Part shown: piece after piece, positions 52,211 to 59,812 of the stretch
How the letters are laid out: each line of letters begins with the position of its first letter
Position numbering within the stretch: the stretch's first letter is position 1
Origin: Clostridiaceae bacterium
GTDB lineage: Bacteria > Bacillota > Clostridia > Lachnospirales > Lachnospiraceae
DNA: 64,000 nucleotides
Direction: 5' to 3'
Assembly (NCBI GenBank): GCA_009911065.1
Contig: QXWR01000006.1
Coordinates: 1 to 64,000 of the forward strand
Program-made: the position numbers and the translations under genes
The notes under the pieces: model-generated
What the model saw: the letters and a program-made list of their open reading frames with translations, nothing else
What the model was told of the DNA's origin: nothing
Database searches by the model: none

Positions 52211-52280
52211 TACCCACGAAAAAGTGGGTAATTTACTGTTTGGAAACTATCGTTTATAGTATTGTCAGAAAATCAGATTG
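52211..52280 (+). promoter_or_regulatory. Terminator-like hairpin and HxlR-type dyad
   Basis: TACCCAC-GAAAAA-GTGGGTA ends the HxlR message. ACTATCGTTTATAGT (52247-52261), an inverted repeat of ACTAT/ATAGT, lies just before the next gene and is a candidate HxlR operator. Confidence 0.45.
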
Positions 52281-52293
52281 GAGGTTATCGAGG

Positions 52294-52797
52294 ATGAAAG
52301 TTACAAGCAACGGTATTATAAACGGAGTGATACAGCCCCAATATGGCGGGCGTGGGATACAGTTTAATAAAAACGGTATCCCTACATATTCCCTGCCTTT
52401 TTCGGTGGAAGACACGCCGCAGGGAACTGTGTCGGTTGCCATTGTTTTGGAAGATAAGGACGCATACCCAGTGACAGGGGGATTTGCATGGATACACTGG
52501 CTGGCGGCAAATATAACCCGCTTTGAGATCAAAGAGAATGAGAGCCAGACAGCGGATGACTTTGTGCAGGGAAGGAATAGCTGGACGAGTATACAAGGTG
52601 GTGAGCAATCCACGGAGCTTTCCTCTTATTATGGCGGGATGACCCCGCCCGATAAGCCGCATATATATGAACTTCATGTATATGCTCTGGATAAGATGCT
52701 GGATTTGGAGCGAGGCTTTCTGCTGAACGAGCTTTACCGGGAAATGGATGGGCATATCTTAGACCAGTTTACCTTGAAAGGAATATATGAAAATTAG
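52294..52797 (+). CDS. YbhB/YbcL (PEBP-like) family protein
   Basis: A 167-residue phosphatidylethanolamine-binding-like protein: NKNGIPTYSLPFSVEDTPQG, VSVAIVLEDKDAYPVTGGFA, WIHWLAANI, then YYGGMTPPDKPHIYELHVYA. DxD and the HW/GxxPP-type ligand-pocket residues are present. The start at 52294 is preceded by a GAGG; an upstream ATG at 52240 lies before the operator-like dyad. Function of bacterial members is poorly known. Confidence 0.88.
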   Translation: MKVTSNGIINGVIQPQYGGRGIQFNKNGIPTYSLPFSVEDTPQGTVSVAIVLEDKDAYPVTGGFAWIHWLAANITRFEIKENESQTADDFVQGRNSWTSIQGGEQSTELSSYYGGMTPPDKPHIYELHVYALDKMLDLERGFLLNELYREMDGHILDQFTLKGIYEN

Positions 52798-53078
52798 CTG
52801 TCTGAAAGTTGGCGGGCGCACAATAAAAACAGTTGTGGCAGTATTCTTGTGTCTGTTGACAAGCATAATAAGGAAATCGGACACGACATTCTACTCCGCC
52901 ATTGCTGCCATACTTTGTGTCCAGCGCAACTCTAAGGACCGTTTCCGTGACACATAGAAATGATGATATCCCTTTGTCTTTTGGCATTGCACGGATTTGG
53001 GATACTACGATTGGAATTGTGATTGCTTTGACAATAAACCAGTTTCCAATCCTCAGAACAACAAGTCATCGCATATAG
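52787..53078 (+). pseudogene. Degraded FUSC-like aromatic acid exporter
   Basis: It starts with an ATG overlapping the YbhB stop: GRTIKTVVAVFLCLLTSIIR, then TTFYSAIAAILCVQRNSKDR and an early TAG at 52957. A second piece downstream in another frame, LSFGIARIWDTTIGIVIALT, matches the later membrane part of the family. The middle has been deleted and the C-terminal domain is absent. Confidence 0.65.
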
Positions 53079-53331
53079 ACAAAAGGAAAGCGGGATACGG
53101 CGCCGCTTTCGCAATCATGGAGCATTTTTGATCATCCATTCATGGCTTGTGAGGCTTATCAGAAAAGCACGGAAAGCAATTTTCAGACATACTCTAGTGG
53201 AGACTTGTTAGAGGAATGGCAGGCACGTTCAGGAAGATGGAATAACGTCAGAATTATTGAAAAAGTATCACTTATCTGCTAGAATATTGAAAAAGTTAAT
53301 GGTTCGTTGACGGAATAGGGGTGAAAGCAGT
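53079..53331 (+). promoter_or_regulatory. Leader of the AraC gene with repeated motif
   Basis: ATTGAAAAAGT occurs at 53256-53266 and 53286-53296, 30 bp apart, directly before the AraC gene; likely regulator sites. A further stretch (CGGAAAGCAATTTTCAGACA, from 53170) resembles 60855-60880 in front of the XRE gene. An open frame before it (MACEAYQKSTESNFQTYSSG) could be a gene fragment. Confidence 0.4.
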
Positions 53332-54078
53332 ATGCGATATTATCAGTGTGATAAATACCCAATTGAGTTCGTGTTGTCGGAGAATATTGATAAGCACTTT
53401 GTCTCCCATAACCATGTAGGGCATTATGTTATATCGGTAGTCATGCAGGGAACGGTGACAGTTTGCTTGGAAAACAGGGAAGTGGCGTGCCACAGAGAAG
53501 ATGTGTTTATCATCCCGCCTTATGCTATACATTCCGTGCGTCAAGGAAGAGATGCGCGTCTGCTGTCCATGTGTATAGGTACTGCCTTTATAAAAGAGAT
53601 TGAGATGAAAACGGCAAAGGGGATTGTTCAGGATTTGTTAAGGGATGCGGCAGCGCAGGGTGTTTTCAGAAAGGAGCTGGCGGAAAAACTGCTAACTCCC
53701 GTGCGAACGGTTTACGGTCTTTGGGATAACGGACGGAAAGAGATGGATGTGGGAATAAAAATCCTGACTGATAAAACTATAAGTCACCCAGAACAGGAAC
53801 TGTCCATAGAAACATTGGCGGCAGATATTTTTGTCAGCAAATATTATCTCATAAGGAAATTTAAAAGCAGTATCGGAATGACCCCACACCAGTTTTGTAT
53901 CCAGAACCGTATAAGGAAATCACAGAGCTTGCTGAATGAGGAAAAGACAATCAGCAGGATTGCTGCGGAAATGGGATTTTATGACCAGAGCCATTTTGAC
54001 AAGGCATTCCAGAGAATTGTCGGAATATCCCCATCCGAATATGTCCATTCCAAAAAACAGATAGTGCAGGGTACATAG
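53332..54078 (+). CDS. AraC-family regulator
   Basis: A 248-residue regulator with a short cupin part (ISVVMQGTVTVCLENREVAC, FIIPPYAIHSVRQGRDARLL) and a C-terminal AraC domain (LAADIFVSKYYLIRKFKSSI, RIAAEMGFYDQSHFDKAFQR). It precedes the small cupin gene at 54162. The ATG follows GTGAAAG, a weak ribosome site. Confidence 0.9.
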   Translation: MRYYQCDKYPIEFVLSENIDKHFVSHNHVGHYVISVVMQGTVTVCLENREVACHREDVFIIPPYAIHSVRQGRDARLLSMCIGTAFIKEIEMKTAKGIVQDLLRDAAAQGVFRKELAEKLLTPVRTVYGLWDNGRKEMDVGIKILTDKTISHPEQELSIETLAADIFVSKYYLIRKFKSSIGMTPHQFCIQNRIRKSQSLLNEEKTISRIAAEMGFYDQSHFDKAFQRIVGISPSEYVHSKKQIVQGT

Positions 54079-54161
54079 GGCAATTTTTTACAAGACTTAG
54101 CAGCTTCCGAAGAATATGATTGAAACGTAAGACAGATCACATATTTTATTGGAGGTGCAGG

Positions 54162-54545
54162 ATGAATACATTTGAAGTATTTAACAATGGAAAATTAGTT
54201 TTGCCGGAAAAGGAGTTTGGTTTTGCAGAGATCGAATGGTCAAAGCATCCAACATTTAAAGGCGTGGAACTGAAACACATTATCACGGCAAAGGACACAG
54301 ACGGGAAGTTCAGCTGCCATTTGGTGCGGATTGCTCCGGGGTGCAGTATTGGGAACCATATCCATGAAACACAGTTGGAAACGCATGAAGTGATAAATGG
54401 CCGCGGAAAGTGTGTAAATGCAGGCAGCACCATTTTGTATGAACCTGGTACAATATCGATCATGCAGGCAGGTGTGCCGCATGAAGTCGATGCAGGTTCA
54501 GAGGGGCTATATCTGTTTGCCAAGTTTATGCCTGCATTATGTTAG
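54162..54545 (+). CDS. Cupin-domain protein
   Basis: A 127-residue single cupin: SIGNHIHETQLETHEVINGR (metal-binding His/His/Glu-like positions), then YEPGTISIMQAGVPHEVDAG. N-terminal PEKEFGFAEIEWSKHPTFKG. It follows GGAGG. It is probably under the AraC protein encoded before it. Substrate unknown. Confidence 0.88.
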   Translation: MNTFEVFNNGKLVLPEKEFGFAEIEWSKHPTFKGVELKHIITAKDTDGKFSCHLVRIAPGCSIGNHIHETQLETHEVINGRGKCVNAGSTILYEPGTISIMQAGVPHEVDAGSEGLYLFAKFMPALC

Positions 54546-54571
54546 ACGGAATAAAAGGATAGTATGCACAG

Positions 54572-54671
54572 ACCGCCGCACTATAGACTTTATCCGCTAT
54601 ATGCGGCGATCTGCCATTTTTGCAGGCAGGTCGGGCGGCTTGATAACGGAAATCACTTGGAATCCGGGGAA
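54572..54671 (+). repeat. Structured intergenic repeat, copy 3
   Basis: Hairpin CCGCCGCACTATAG/CTATATGCGGCG, then CAGGTC-GGGC-GGCTTG, where two base changes against copy 2 become G-U pairs, then TCACTTGG with the closing arm lost (AATCCGGGG). It follows the cupin stop by 26 bases. Confidence 0.75.
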
Positions 54672-54749
54672 ATTGATTAAGGCAGAATTTCTATATGGGG
54701 AATAAGATCCTCGCCTTATTGGAGGACGGGGAGAGGAGGTGAAGATTAC

Positions 54750-54882
54750 ATGAAATTTGACCGTGGAACATAAAACAAGCACCTTTTCATGGAGAAATAA
54801 ACTGCTCGGACTTATATCGAAGAGAGCAGAAGCGGTTCTGACCGACAGAAGAGCCGCAATATTAAAAAGAATGGAGGTTTAA
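54750..54882 (+). pseudogene. Small gene with a one-base frameshift
   Basis: A very good ribosome site (GAGGAGGTGA) precedes ATG 54750, but that frame ends after seven codons. One G fewer would give MKFTVEHKTSTFSWRNKLLG, continuing LISKRAEAVLTDRRAAIL to the stop at 54880. This 43-residue product would sit in operon with the zinc-ribbon gene six bases later. Confidence 0.4.
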
Positions 54883-54887
54883 AGGAA

Positions 54888-55262
54888 ATGAATGTTAATG
54901 GAATCGGAACGGCAGGGCATCTTGACTTGTATGGAGCAAGAGGAATAGAAAAGAGTGTGATGGAAAGGAACTTTGCTGACGAGATAAGCAAAGCCGCGGC
55001 AAAGTTGGAAACAGATTCCGGCAAAGCCATAACAAAGATGCGTCCTATGGGAGATCCGGTTGGTGAAACGTCAGAACTGGAAGATAAGTATTGTTCCCTT
55101 TGCGGCTCCATGATCGAAGAGGATGGGAGCTGCCCTATGTGCGGTATTCCCACATTCATATCCGGCAACGGGCGGTCTGGCAATCAAAAAATAGCACAGG
55201 AGGCCAGTTCCCAAGCCATATCCGGAAGCCCGATAATTCGGAGTCGGGTTGGACGGCAGTAA
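54888..55262 (+). CDS. Hypothetical protein with zinc-ribbon motif
   Basis: A 124-residue protein, well supported by GGAGG. It has a helical N-terminal region (FADEISKAAAKLETDSGKAI), then CSLCGSMIEEDGSCPMCGIP, a two-CxxC zinc-ribbon. The tail is Ser/Gly-rich and unstructured. The N terminus MNVNGIGTAGHLDLYGARG recalls the MxI-type starts of the DUF6033 pair at 8524, but I cannot name a family. Confidence 0.7.
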   Translation: MNVNGIGTAGHLDLYGARGIEKSVMERNFADEISKAAAKLETDSGKAITKMRPMGDPVGETSELEDKYCSLCGSMIEEDGSCPMCGIPTFISGNGRSGNQKIAQEASSQAISGSPIIRSRVGRQ

Positions 55263-55600
55263 TCATGACCACATTCGTCTGGGCGTGATATGCTGATCGT
55301 GTGAAAAAATGTCAAGAGGGCTTTCGCGGGAACATTGGAATCCTGCGGGGGCTTTCTTTGTGTCCAAGGGAGGTGAGGCAGATGTGTTGTTGCAATCAAT
55401 CAATGCGATATGGCACTCAAAGGACGTTATTGGAATTATGATATAAGCCAACCCGATCAACAGTTGTGTTCCTTTCCCGGCTCTCCCAAGCTGTCAAAGG
55501 GACGGGGGAACGACAAGAAAAAATCATCTAATTGAATCCAAATATATTGAAAAACAAGGTGAAATTTGTTAAAATTACACGATATATACTTTTTGCAAAA
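55263..55600. other. Intergenic region with a copied GTPase fragment
   Basis: No gene. It contains a 77-bp exact copy (55390-55466) of bases 58182-58258 of the third GTPase gene, then unrelated sequence with a CCCGGCTCTCCCAAGCTG patch. The rest is AT-rich promoter DNA. Confidence 0.7.
55390..55466 (+). repeat. 77-bp exact copy of GTPase-gene sequence
   Basis: Identical to 58182-58258, coding the G4 region NQCDMALKGRYWNYD in the intact gene. Here it is orphaned with unrelated DNA on both sides. Confidence 0.95.
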
Positions 55601-55629
55601 TTGATTACGAATACTTTTCCAACTATATT
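55601..55629 (+). promoter_or_regulatory. Promoter of the GTPase operon
   Basis: TTGATT (55601-55606), 17-bp spacer, TATATT (55624-55629), 35 bases before the first GTPase start. Confidence 0.6.
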
Positions 55630-55663
55630 TAGAATACATAATTAAAAAAGGAGATGCAAACCA

Positions 55664-57010
55664 ATGAAAGATGAAAAGAAGTTTTTAGACGCTATGGAAT
55701 CCGATATTATGAATGCTGATATTCCTGAAGTAGAAAAAAACAAGCTGATGAAAAATTTTTTACAGTTAAAAGAGCAAAAGATTAATTTGATGATTACAGG
55801 TGCAACGGGATGTGGTAAAAGTTCAACAATCAATGCTCTTTTTAACACAGAAGTAGCAAAGGTTGGTGTTGGTGTTGACCCCGAAACAATGGATATAACA
55901 AGGTATGATTTGGATAATCTTGTATTGTGGGATAGTCCGGGACTAGGCGATGGCAAGGAGGCAGATAATCGCCATGGGAAAAATATTATTCGAAAACTCA
56001 ATGAAAAAGATGAAAATGGAAACTTATTAATAGATTTGGTACTTGTAATTTTAGATGGCAGCACAAGAGATTTGGGTACGTCGTATGAATTGATAAATAG
56101 CGTTATTATTCCCAATTTAGGCCAAGATAAAGAAAATAGAATCTTAGTAGCTATTAATCAAGCAGATGTGGCAATGAAAGGGAGATATTGGGATTATGAA
56201 AATAATCGGCCAGAGCCACCACTTCAAAAGTTTCTGGAAGAAAAAGTAACATCTGTACAGAGAAGAATCAAGGAAGGAACTGGTGTTAATGTAACCCCGA
56301 TTTATTACAGTGCAGGTTTTAAAGAAGAAGGTATGCCACAAAGTAGACCCTATAATCTTTCAAAACTTCTCTATTATATTATTAAGTTTACACCAAAAGA
56401 AAAAAGATTGTCATTTGTTGAAAACATTAATCGTAATGATGAGATGTGGAAAGACAATGATGATTTGAGAGATTATTCTAAGAATATTTTGAAGGAGCTT
56501 GAGGAAACGATATCAGATTGTGCAATGGAAGGAGCGGATATTGGCGGAGATATAGGTTCTATTTTCGGAAGCGCAGGAGAAGCTGCTGGACGTGCAATAG
56601 GAGGCGTTATTGGAGCTGGAATAGGAGCTGGAAAAGCAGTTGGTAAGGCAGTGTGGAATAATACGATAGGAAAAATAGTTGATGGTTGTTATATTACAAC
56701 TGCAATATGTGAAGAATTTGGAAAGCCGGATGATTGTTATGAATTAACAACCTTTAGAGGATTTAGGGATAATTGGTTAAAACAACAACCAGATGGCGAG
56801 ATGCTGATTACGCGGTATTATGACACAGCTCCGAAGATCGTAGATTTAATAAATAAACAACCAAATCGTACAGCTATTTATCAGTTTATCAACGAAAATT
56901 ATCTTAGCAAATGTCTATTGTATATTGAGAATGGAGAAAATGAAAAATGTAAAAATTTGTATATAGAGATGATGGAATATCTTTATAAGGAGCAAGAAAA
57001 ATGGGGGTGA
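55664..57010 (+). CDS. YfjP-like GTPase with glycine zipper and CFI-box tail
   Basis: A 448-residue protein. P-loop GATGCGKSST (about residues 46-55), G3 DSPGLGDG, and G4 NQADVA, where Gln replaces the usual Lys of NKxD. The centre-to-end has a glycine-zipper stretch (SAGEAAGRAIGGVIGAGIGA). Then comes a C-terminal domain of the CFI-box type, with the CYITTAIC core, FGKPDDCYEL and FRGFRDNWL. The ATG follows AAGGAG. It overlaps the next GTPase gene by ten bases. AT-rich codon use differs from the genes to the left. Likely membrane-associated; the role is unknown. Confidence 0.82.
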   Translation: MKDEKKFLDAMESDIMNADIPEVEKNKLMKNFLQLKEQKINLMITGATGCGKSSTINALFNTEVAKVGVGVDPETMDITRYDLDNLVLWDSPGLGDGKEADNRHGKNIIRKLNEKDENGNLLIDLVLVILDGSTRDLGTSYELINSVIIPNLGQDKENRILVAINQADVAMKGRYWDYENNRPEPPLQKFLEEKVTSVQRRIKEGTGVNVTPIYYSAGFKEEGMPQSRPYNLSKLLYYIIKFTPKEKRLSFVENINRNDEMWKDNDDLRDYSKNILKELEETISDCAMEGADIGGDIGSIFGSAGEAAGRAIGGVIGAGIGAGKAVGKAVWNNTIGKIVDGCYITTAICEEFGKPDDCYELTTFRGFRDNWLKQQPDGEMLITRYYDTAPKIVDLINKQPNRTAIYQFINENYLSKCLLYIENGENEKCKNLYIEMMEYLYKEQEKWG

Positions 57011-57705
57011 AATTCAGTTCTTATAGAACGAATGATATAGAAACAAATCTTAAAAAAATGAAAATTAGACCATTAGATGTAATGGTTACAGGGGTAACAG
57101 GAGCAGGTAAATCAACAACGTTAAATGCTTTTTTTCAGAAAACAGTCGCAAAGGTTGGAGATGGAGTTGATCCAGAAACAATGGGATTAGATGCATATGA
57201 ATTGAATGATTTTTTTAGAGTATGGGATACACCTGGATTAGGCGACGGAGTTGAAATAGATCAAATGCACAAGAAGAAAATGATAGATTTGCTGTATAAA
57301 ACATATACAAGTGATGGTCAAATCTATGGTTTTATTGATATGGCAATCATTATTGTTGAAGGTGCAAATAGGGATATGGGAACAACTTATACACTGTTAA
57401 ATGAAGTGATTGTTCCCAATATTCAAAAAGATAGAATACTTGTTGTAATCAATCAAGCGGATGTGGCAATGAAAGGCAGACATTGGAATACAAGTATTCA
57501 GTCACCGGACAGTCAGTTGATTTCTTTTTTGGAAGAACAGGCATTGTCTATCCAAAAGAGAGTTAAAGAGGCAACGGGAATAAACATTTTGAAACCAGTA
57601 TATTATTCAGCAGAATATGGTTGGAATGTTCAAGCAGTATTTGATTTTATTATAGATTATATGCCGAAGAAAAAACGTATTTTGATGAGGAAAAGAGGTG
57701 CTTAA
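57001..57705 (+). CDS. YfjP-like GTPase, G domain only
   Basis: A 234-residue G domain: GVTGAGKSTTLNAF, DTPGLGDGVEIDQMHKKKMI, IIIVEGANRDMGTTYTLLNE, G4 NQADVA, then SQLISFLEEQALSIQKRVKE and YYSAEYGWNV. It lacks the C-terminal glycine zipper of its neighbours. It starts inside the end of the first GTPase gene with AAGGAG upstream. Possibly a regulatory or dimerising partner for the other two. Confidence 0.82.
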   Translation: MGVKFSSYRTNDIETNLKKMKIRPLDVMVTGVTGAGKSTTLNAFFQKTVAKVGDGVDPETMGLDAYELNDFFRVWDTPGLGDGVEIDQMHKKKMIDLLYKTYTSDGQIYGFIDMAIIIVEGANRDMGTTYTLLNEVIVPNIQKDRILVVINQADVAMKGRHWNTSIQSPDSQLISFLEEQALSIQKRVKEATGINILKPVYYSAEYGWNVQAVFDFIIDYMPKKKRILMRKRGA

Positions 57706-57706
57706 A

Positions 57707-58654
57707 GTGGATAATAAAATACTTAATAACATTGAGAATGAACTGAGAAACAGTAGCTTTGATAAAGTAGAGAATAAAGAAAATATTATTAGACATATTG
57801 AACAATTAAAGAAACAAAAACTGAATGTGATGTTTGCAGGTGCTACAGGCGTAGGAAAAAGTTCTACAATAAATGCAATCTTTAATATGGAGATTGCAAA
57901 AGTAGGATATCATGTAGATCCTGAAACAGCAGCAATTCAAAAGTATGAAATTGACAATATGGTTTTATGGGATACGCCAGGATTAGGGGATAATCCAGAA
58001 AAAGATAAAAAATATGCGATTGAAATTGCTAATGCATTGAAACAAAAAGATGAAAATGGAGAGTTGCTGATAGATGAGGTTGTTGTTCTTATCGATGGTT
58101 CTAACAGAGATATGAAGACAGCATATGAGGTAATAGAAAACATCATTGTACCTTATATTGGGGATACAAAGAGAATTGTTATTGCAATCAATCAATGCGA
58201 TATGGCACTCAAAGGACGTTATTGGAATTATGATATAAGCCAACCCGATCAACAGTTGGTTTCTTTTCTGAACGAAAAAGTGATATCAGTAAGAAATAGA
58301 ATATCCGAAACTACAGGCATTGTTACCAACCCTATTTATTACTCAGCATTACACCATTACAATATATCAAAGTTGCTGCTGACTATGATAACAAGTATGC
58401 CTGAAACAAAACGATTTTTATTTACGGACAGTCTTAATAAAAATCCAGAAATTTGGAAAAGGAATGATGAATTAGAGGATTATAATAATAAAATTCAAGA
58501 AGAGGTTAAAGGATCATTGTCAAAAGCGTTAGATGGCGCTGCGAAAGGTGCAGCAGCAGGTGCGACAGTTGGTGGTCTGATTCCAGTAATAGGTCCTACT
58601 GTAGGTGCAGTGGTTGGGGCAGTTTTAGGATTTTTAGGTGGACTAATGGAATAA
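57707..58654 (+). CDS. YfjP-like GTPase with C-terminal glycine zipper
   Basis: A 315-residue protein. GATGVGKSSTINAIFNMEIA, DTPGLGDNPEKDKKYAIEIA, VVLIDGSNRDMKTAYEVIEN and G4 NQCDMA again show Gln for Lys. The end is a long hydrophobic Gly/Ala stretch (KGAAAGATVGGLIPVIG, AVVGAVLGFLGGLM), able to form two membrane-inserting helices. I take GTG 57707, after AGAGGTG; the frame is open from 57698. It sits one base past the previous stop. 77 bases of it recur upstream at 55390. Confidence 0.82.
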   Translation: MDNKILNNIENELRNSSFDKVENKENIIRHIEQLKKQKLNVMFAGATGVGKSSTINAIFNMEIAKVGYHVDPETAAIQKYEIDNMVLWDTPGLGDNPEKDKKYAIEIANALKQKDENGELLIDEVVVLIDGSNRDMKTAYEVIENIIVPYIGDTKRIVIAINQCDMALKGRYWNYDISQPDQQLVSFLNEKVISVRNRISETTGIVTNPIYYSALHHYNISKLLLTMITSMPETKRFLFTDSLNKNPEIWKRNDELEDYNNKIQEEVKGSLSKALDGAAKGAAAGATVGGLIPVIGPTVGAVVGAVLGFLGGLME

Positions 58655-58656
58655 CA

Positions 58657-58694
58657 AGATTCGGAAACAGAAATGTATTTTCGAGTCTTTTTTA
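58657..58694 (+). terminator. Terminator after the GTPase operon
   Basis: AAGATTCGGAAA pairs with TTTTCGAGTCTT, followed by a T-tract. Confidence 0.7.
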
Positions 58695-58727
58695 TTCCGA
58701 AATTCGGGGAATATTATTCCTATAAGA

Positions 58728-58756
58728 TTGATATTATTCTGAAAATGGAATATAAT
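58728..58756 (+). promoter_or_regulatory. Promoter of the Fic gene
   Basis: TTGATA (58728-58733), 17-bp spacer, TATAAT (58751-58756). Confidence 0.75.
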
Positions 58757-58782
58757 GTTTTGGAAGGGGAGGTGTACTCTTT

Positions 58783-59676
58783 ATGTATATGACCGTAAAA
58801 CAGGCTGCAGAGAAATGGGGAATTACAGATAGACGTGTGCGCATATTGTGCGCAGAAGGGAAGGTTTCAGGTGTAATTCGTGAAGGACGCTGTTGGATGA
58901 TTCCGGTAGATACAAGAAAACCAGTGGATGGACGGTTTAGGGCAGCAGAAAGTTTACTGGCAGCTATAGACAGGAAGAAAAATGAACTGGATACCAGACG
59001 CCCGCTGACACAAGGGGAAGTGGAACGTCTGACAGAGGAATTTATTATTGAGTATACCTATAATTCAAATGCAATTGAAGGTAATACACTGACATTGCGT
59101 GAGACGGATATGGTTTTGCGTGGCCTGACGATTGACAGAAAACCATTAAAAGACCATATGGAGGCAGTCGGGCATAAAGAGGCATTTGATTTTGTGCGGG
59201 ATTTGGTAAAAGAACAGATGCCTTTATCGGAAAGCATCATCAAGCAGATCCATTATCTTGTATTGGCAGATAAACGGGAAGACCGCGGTGTTTACAGAAG
59301 AGTTCCGGTCAGGATCATGGGTGCGAAACATGAACCAGTACAGCCGTATTTAATCCAGTCTAAAATGGAGCAGCTGTTGGAGGATTATAGGAATAATACA
59401 GATCATATTATTCCTCGGCTTGCACGTTTCCATATTGAATTTGAAGGGATTCATCCTTTTATTGATGGAAATGGCAGGACCGGAAGGCTGCTTGTAAATA
59501 TGGAATTAATGAAAGCTGGATATCCGCCAATTGACATTAAATTTGCAGACCGAATTTCTTATTATAATGCGTTTGACGAATACCATGTAAAACATGATCT
59601 TGGTGCAATGGAAAAGTTGTTTGGGGGTTATGTGAATGCAAGGCTGGACAACTACTTGATGATGCTGGAAAAATAA
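58783..59676 (+). CDS. Fic-domain protein, class II, with N-terminal helix-turn-helix
   Basis: A 297-residue protein. Residues 1-50 are a MerR/excisionase-like DNA-binding start (MTVKQAAEKWGITDRRVRIL). The Fic core has HPFIDGNGRTGRLL with catalytic His224. The inhibitory helix motif S-x-x-x-E-G is present before it (SNAIEGN, Ser95, Glu99), so the protein should hold its own activity in check, as in class II Fic proteins. It AMPylates or otherwise modifies a target protein. It has its own promoter just after the GTPase operon. Confidence 0.92.
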   Translation: MYMTVKQAAEKWGITDRRVRILCAEGKVSGVIREGRCWMIPVDTRKPVDGRFRAAESLLAAIDRKKNELDTRRPLTQGEVERLTEEFIIEYTYNSNAIEGNTLTLRETDMVLRGLTIDRKPLKDHMEAVGHKEAFDFVRDLVKEQMPLSESIIKQIHYLVLADKREDRGVYRRVPVRIMGAKHEPVQPYLIQSKMEQLLEDYRNNTDHIIPRLARFHIEFEGIHPFIDGNGRTGRLLVNMELMKAGYPPIDIKFADRISYYNAFDEYHVKHDLGAMEKLFGGYVNARLDNYLMMLEK

Positions 59677-59812
59677 CTATAGTATATTAACTATATTTTA
59701 GATTGCCGTAAGGATTATAGCCGGCTCATTTGATAACAACAAAATAACTTGACCCGCTGATTGCAATAGAATGGAACCATCGACAAATCCCGAAAAAAAG
59801 GAGGGTGTTGAA

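Noticed and set aside
54418-54705. A protein-coding gene across the third intergenic repeat
   Set aside because: The frame overlaps the cupin gene and has no ribosome site; the shared peptide across copies follows from the DNA repeat, and copy 1 breaks the frame.
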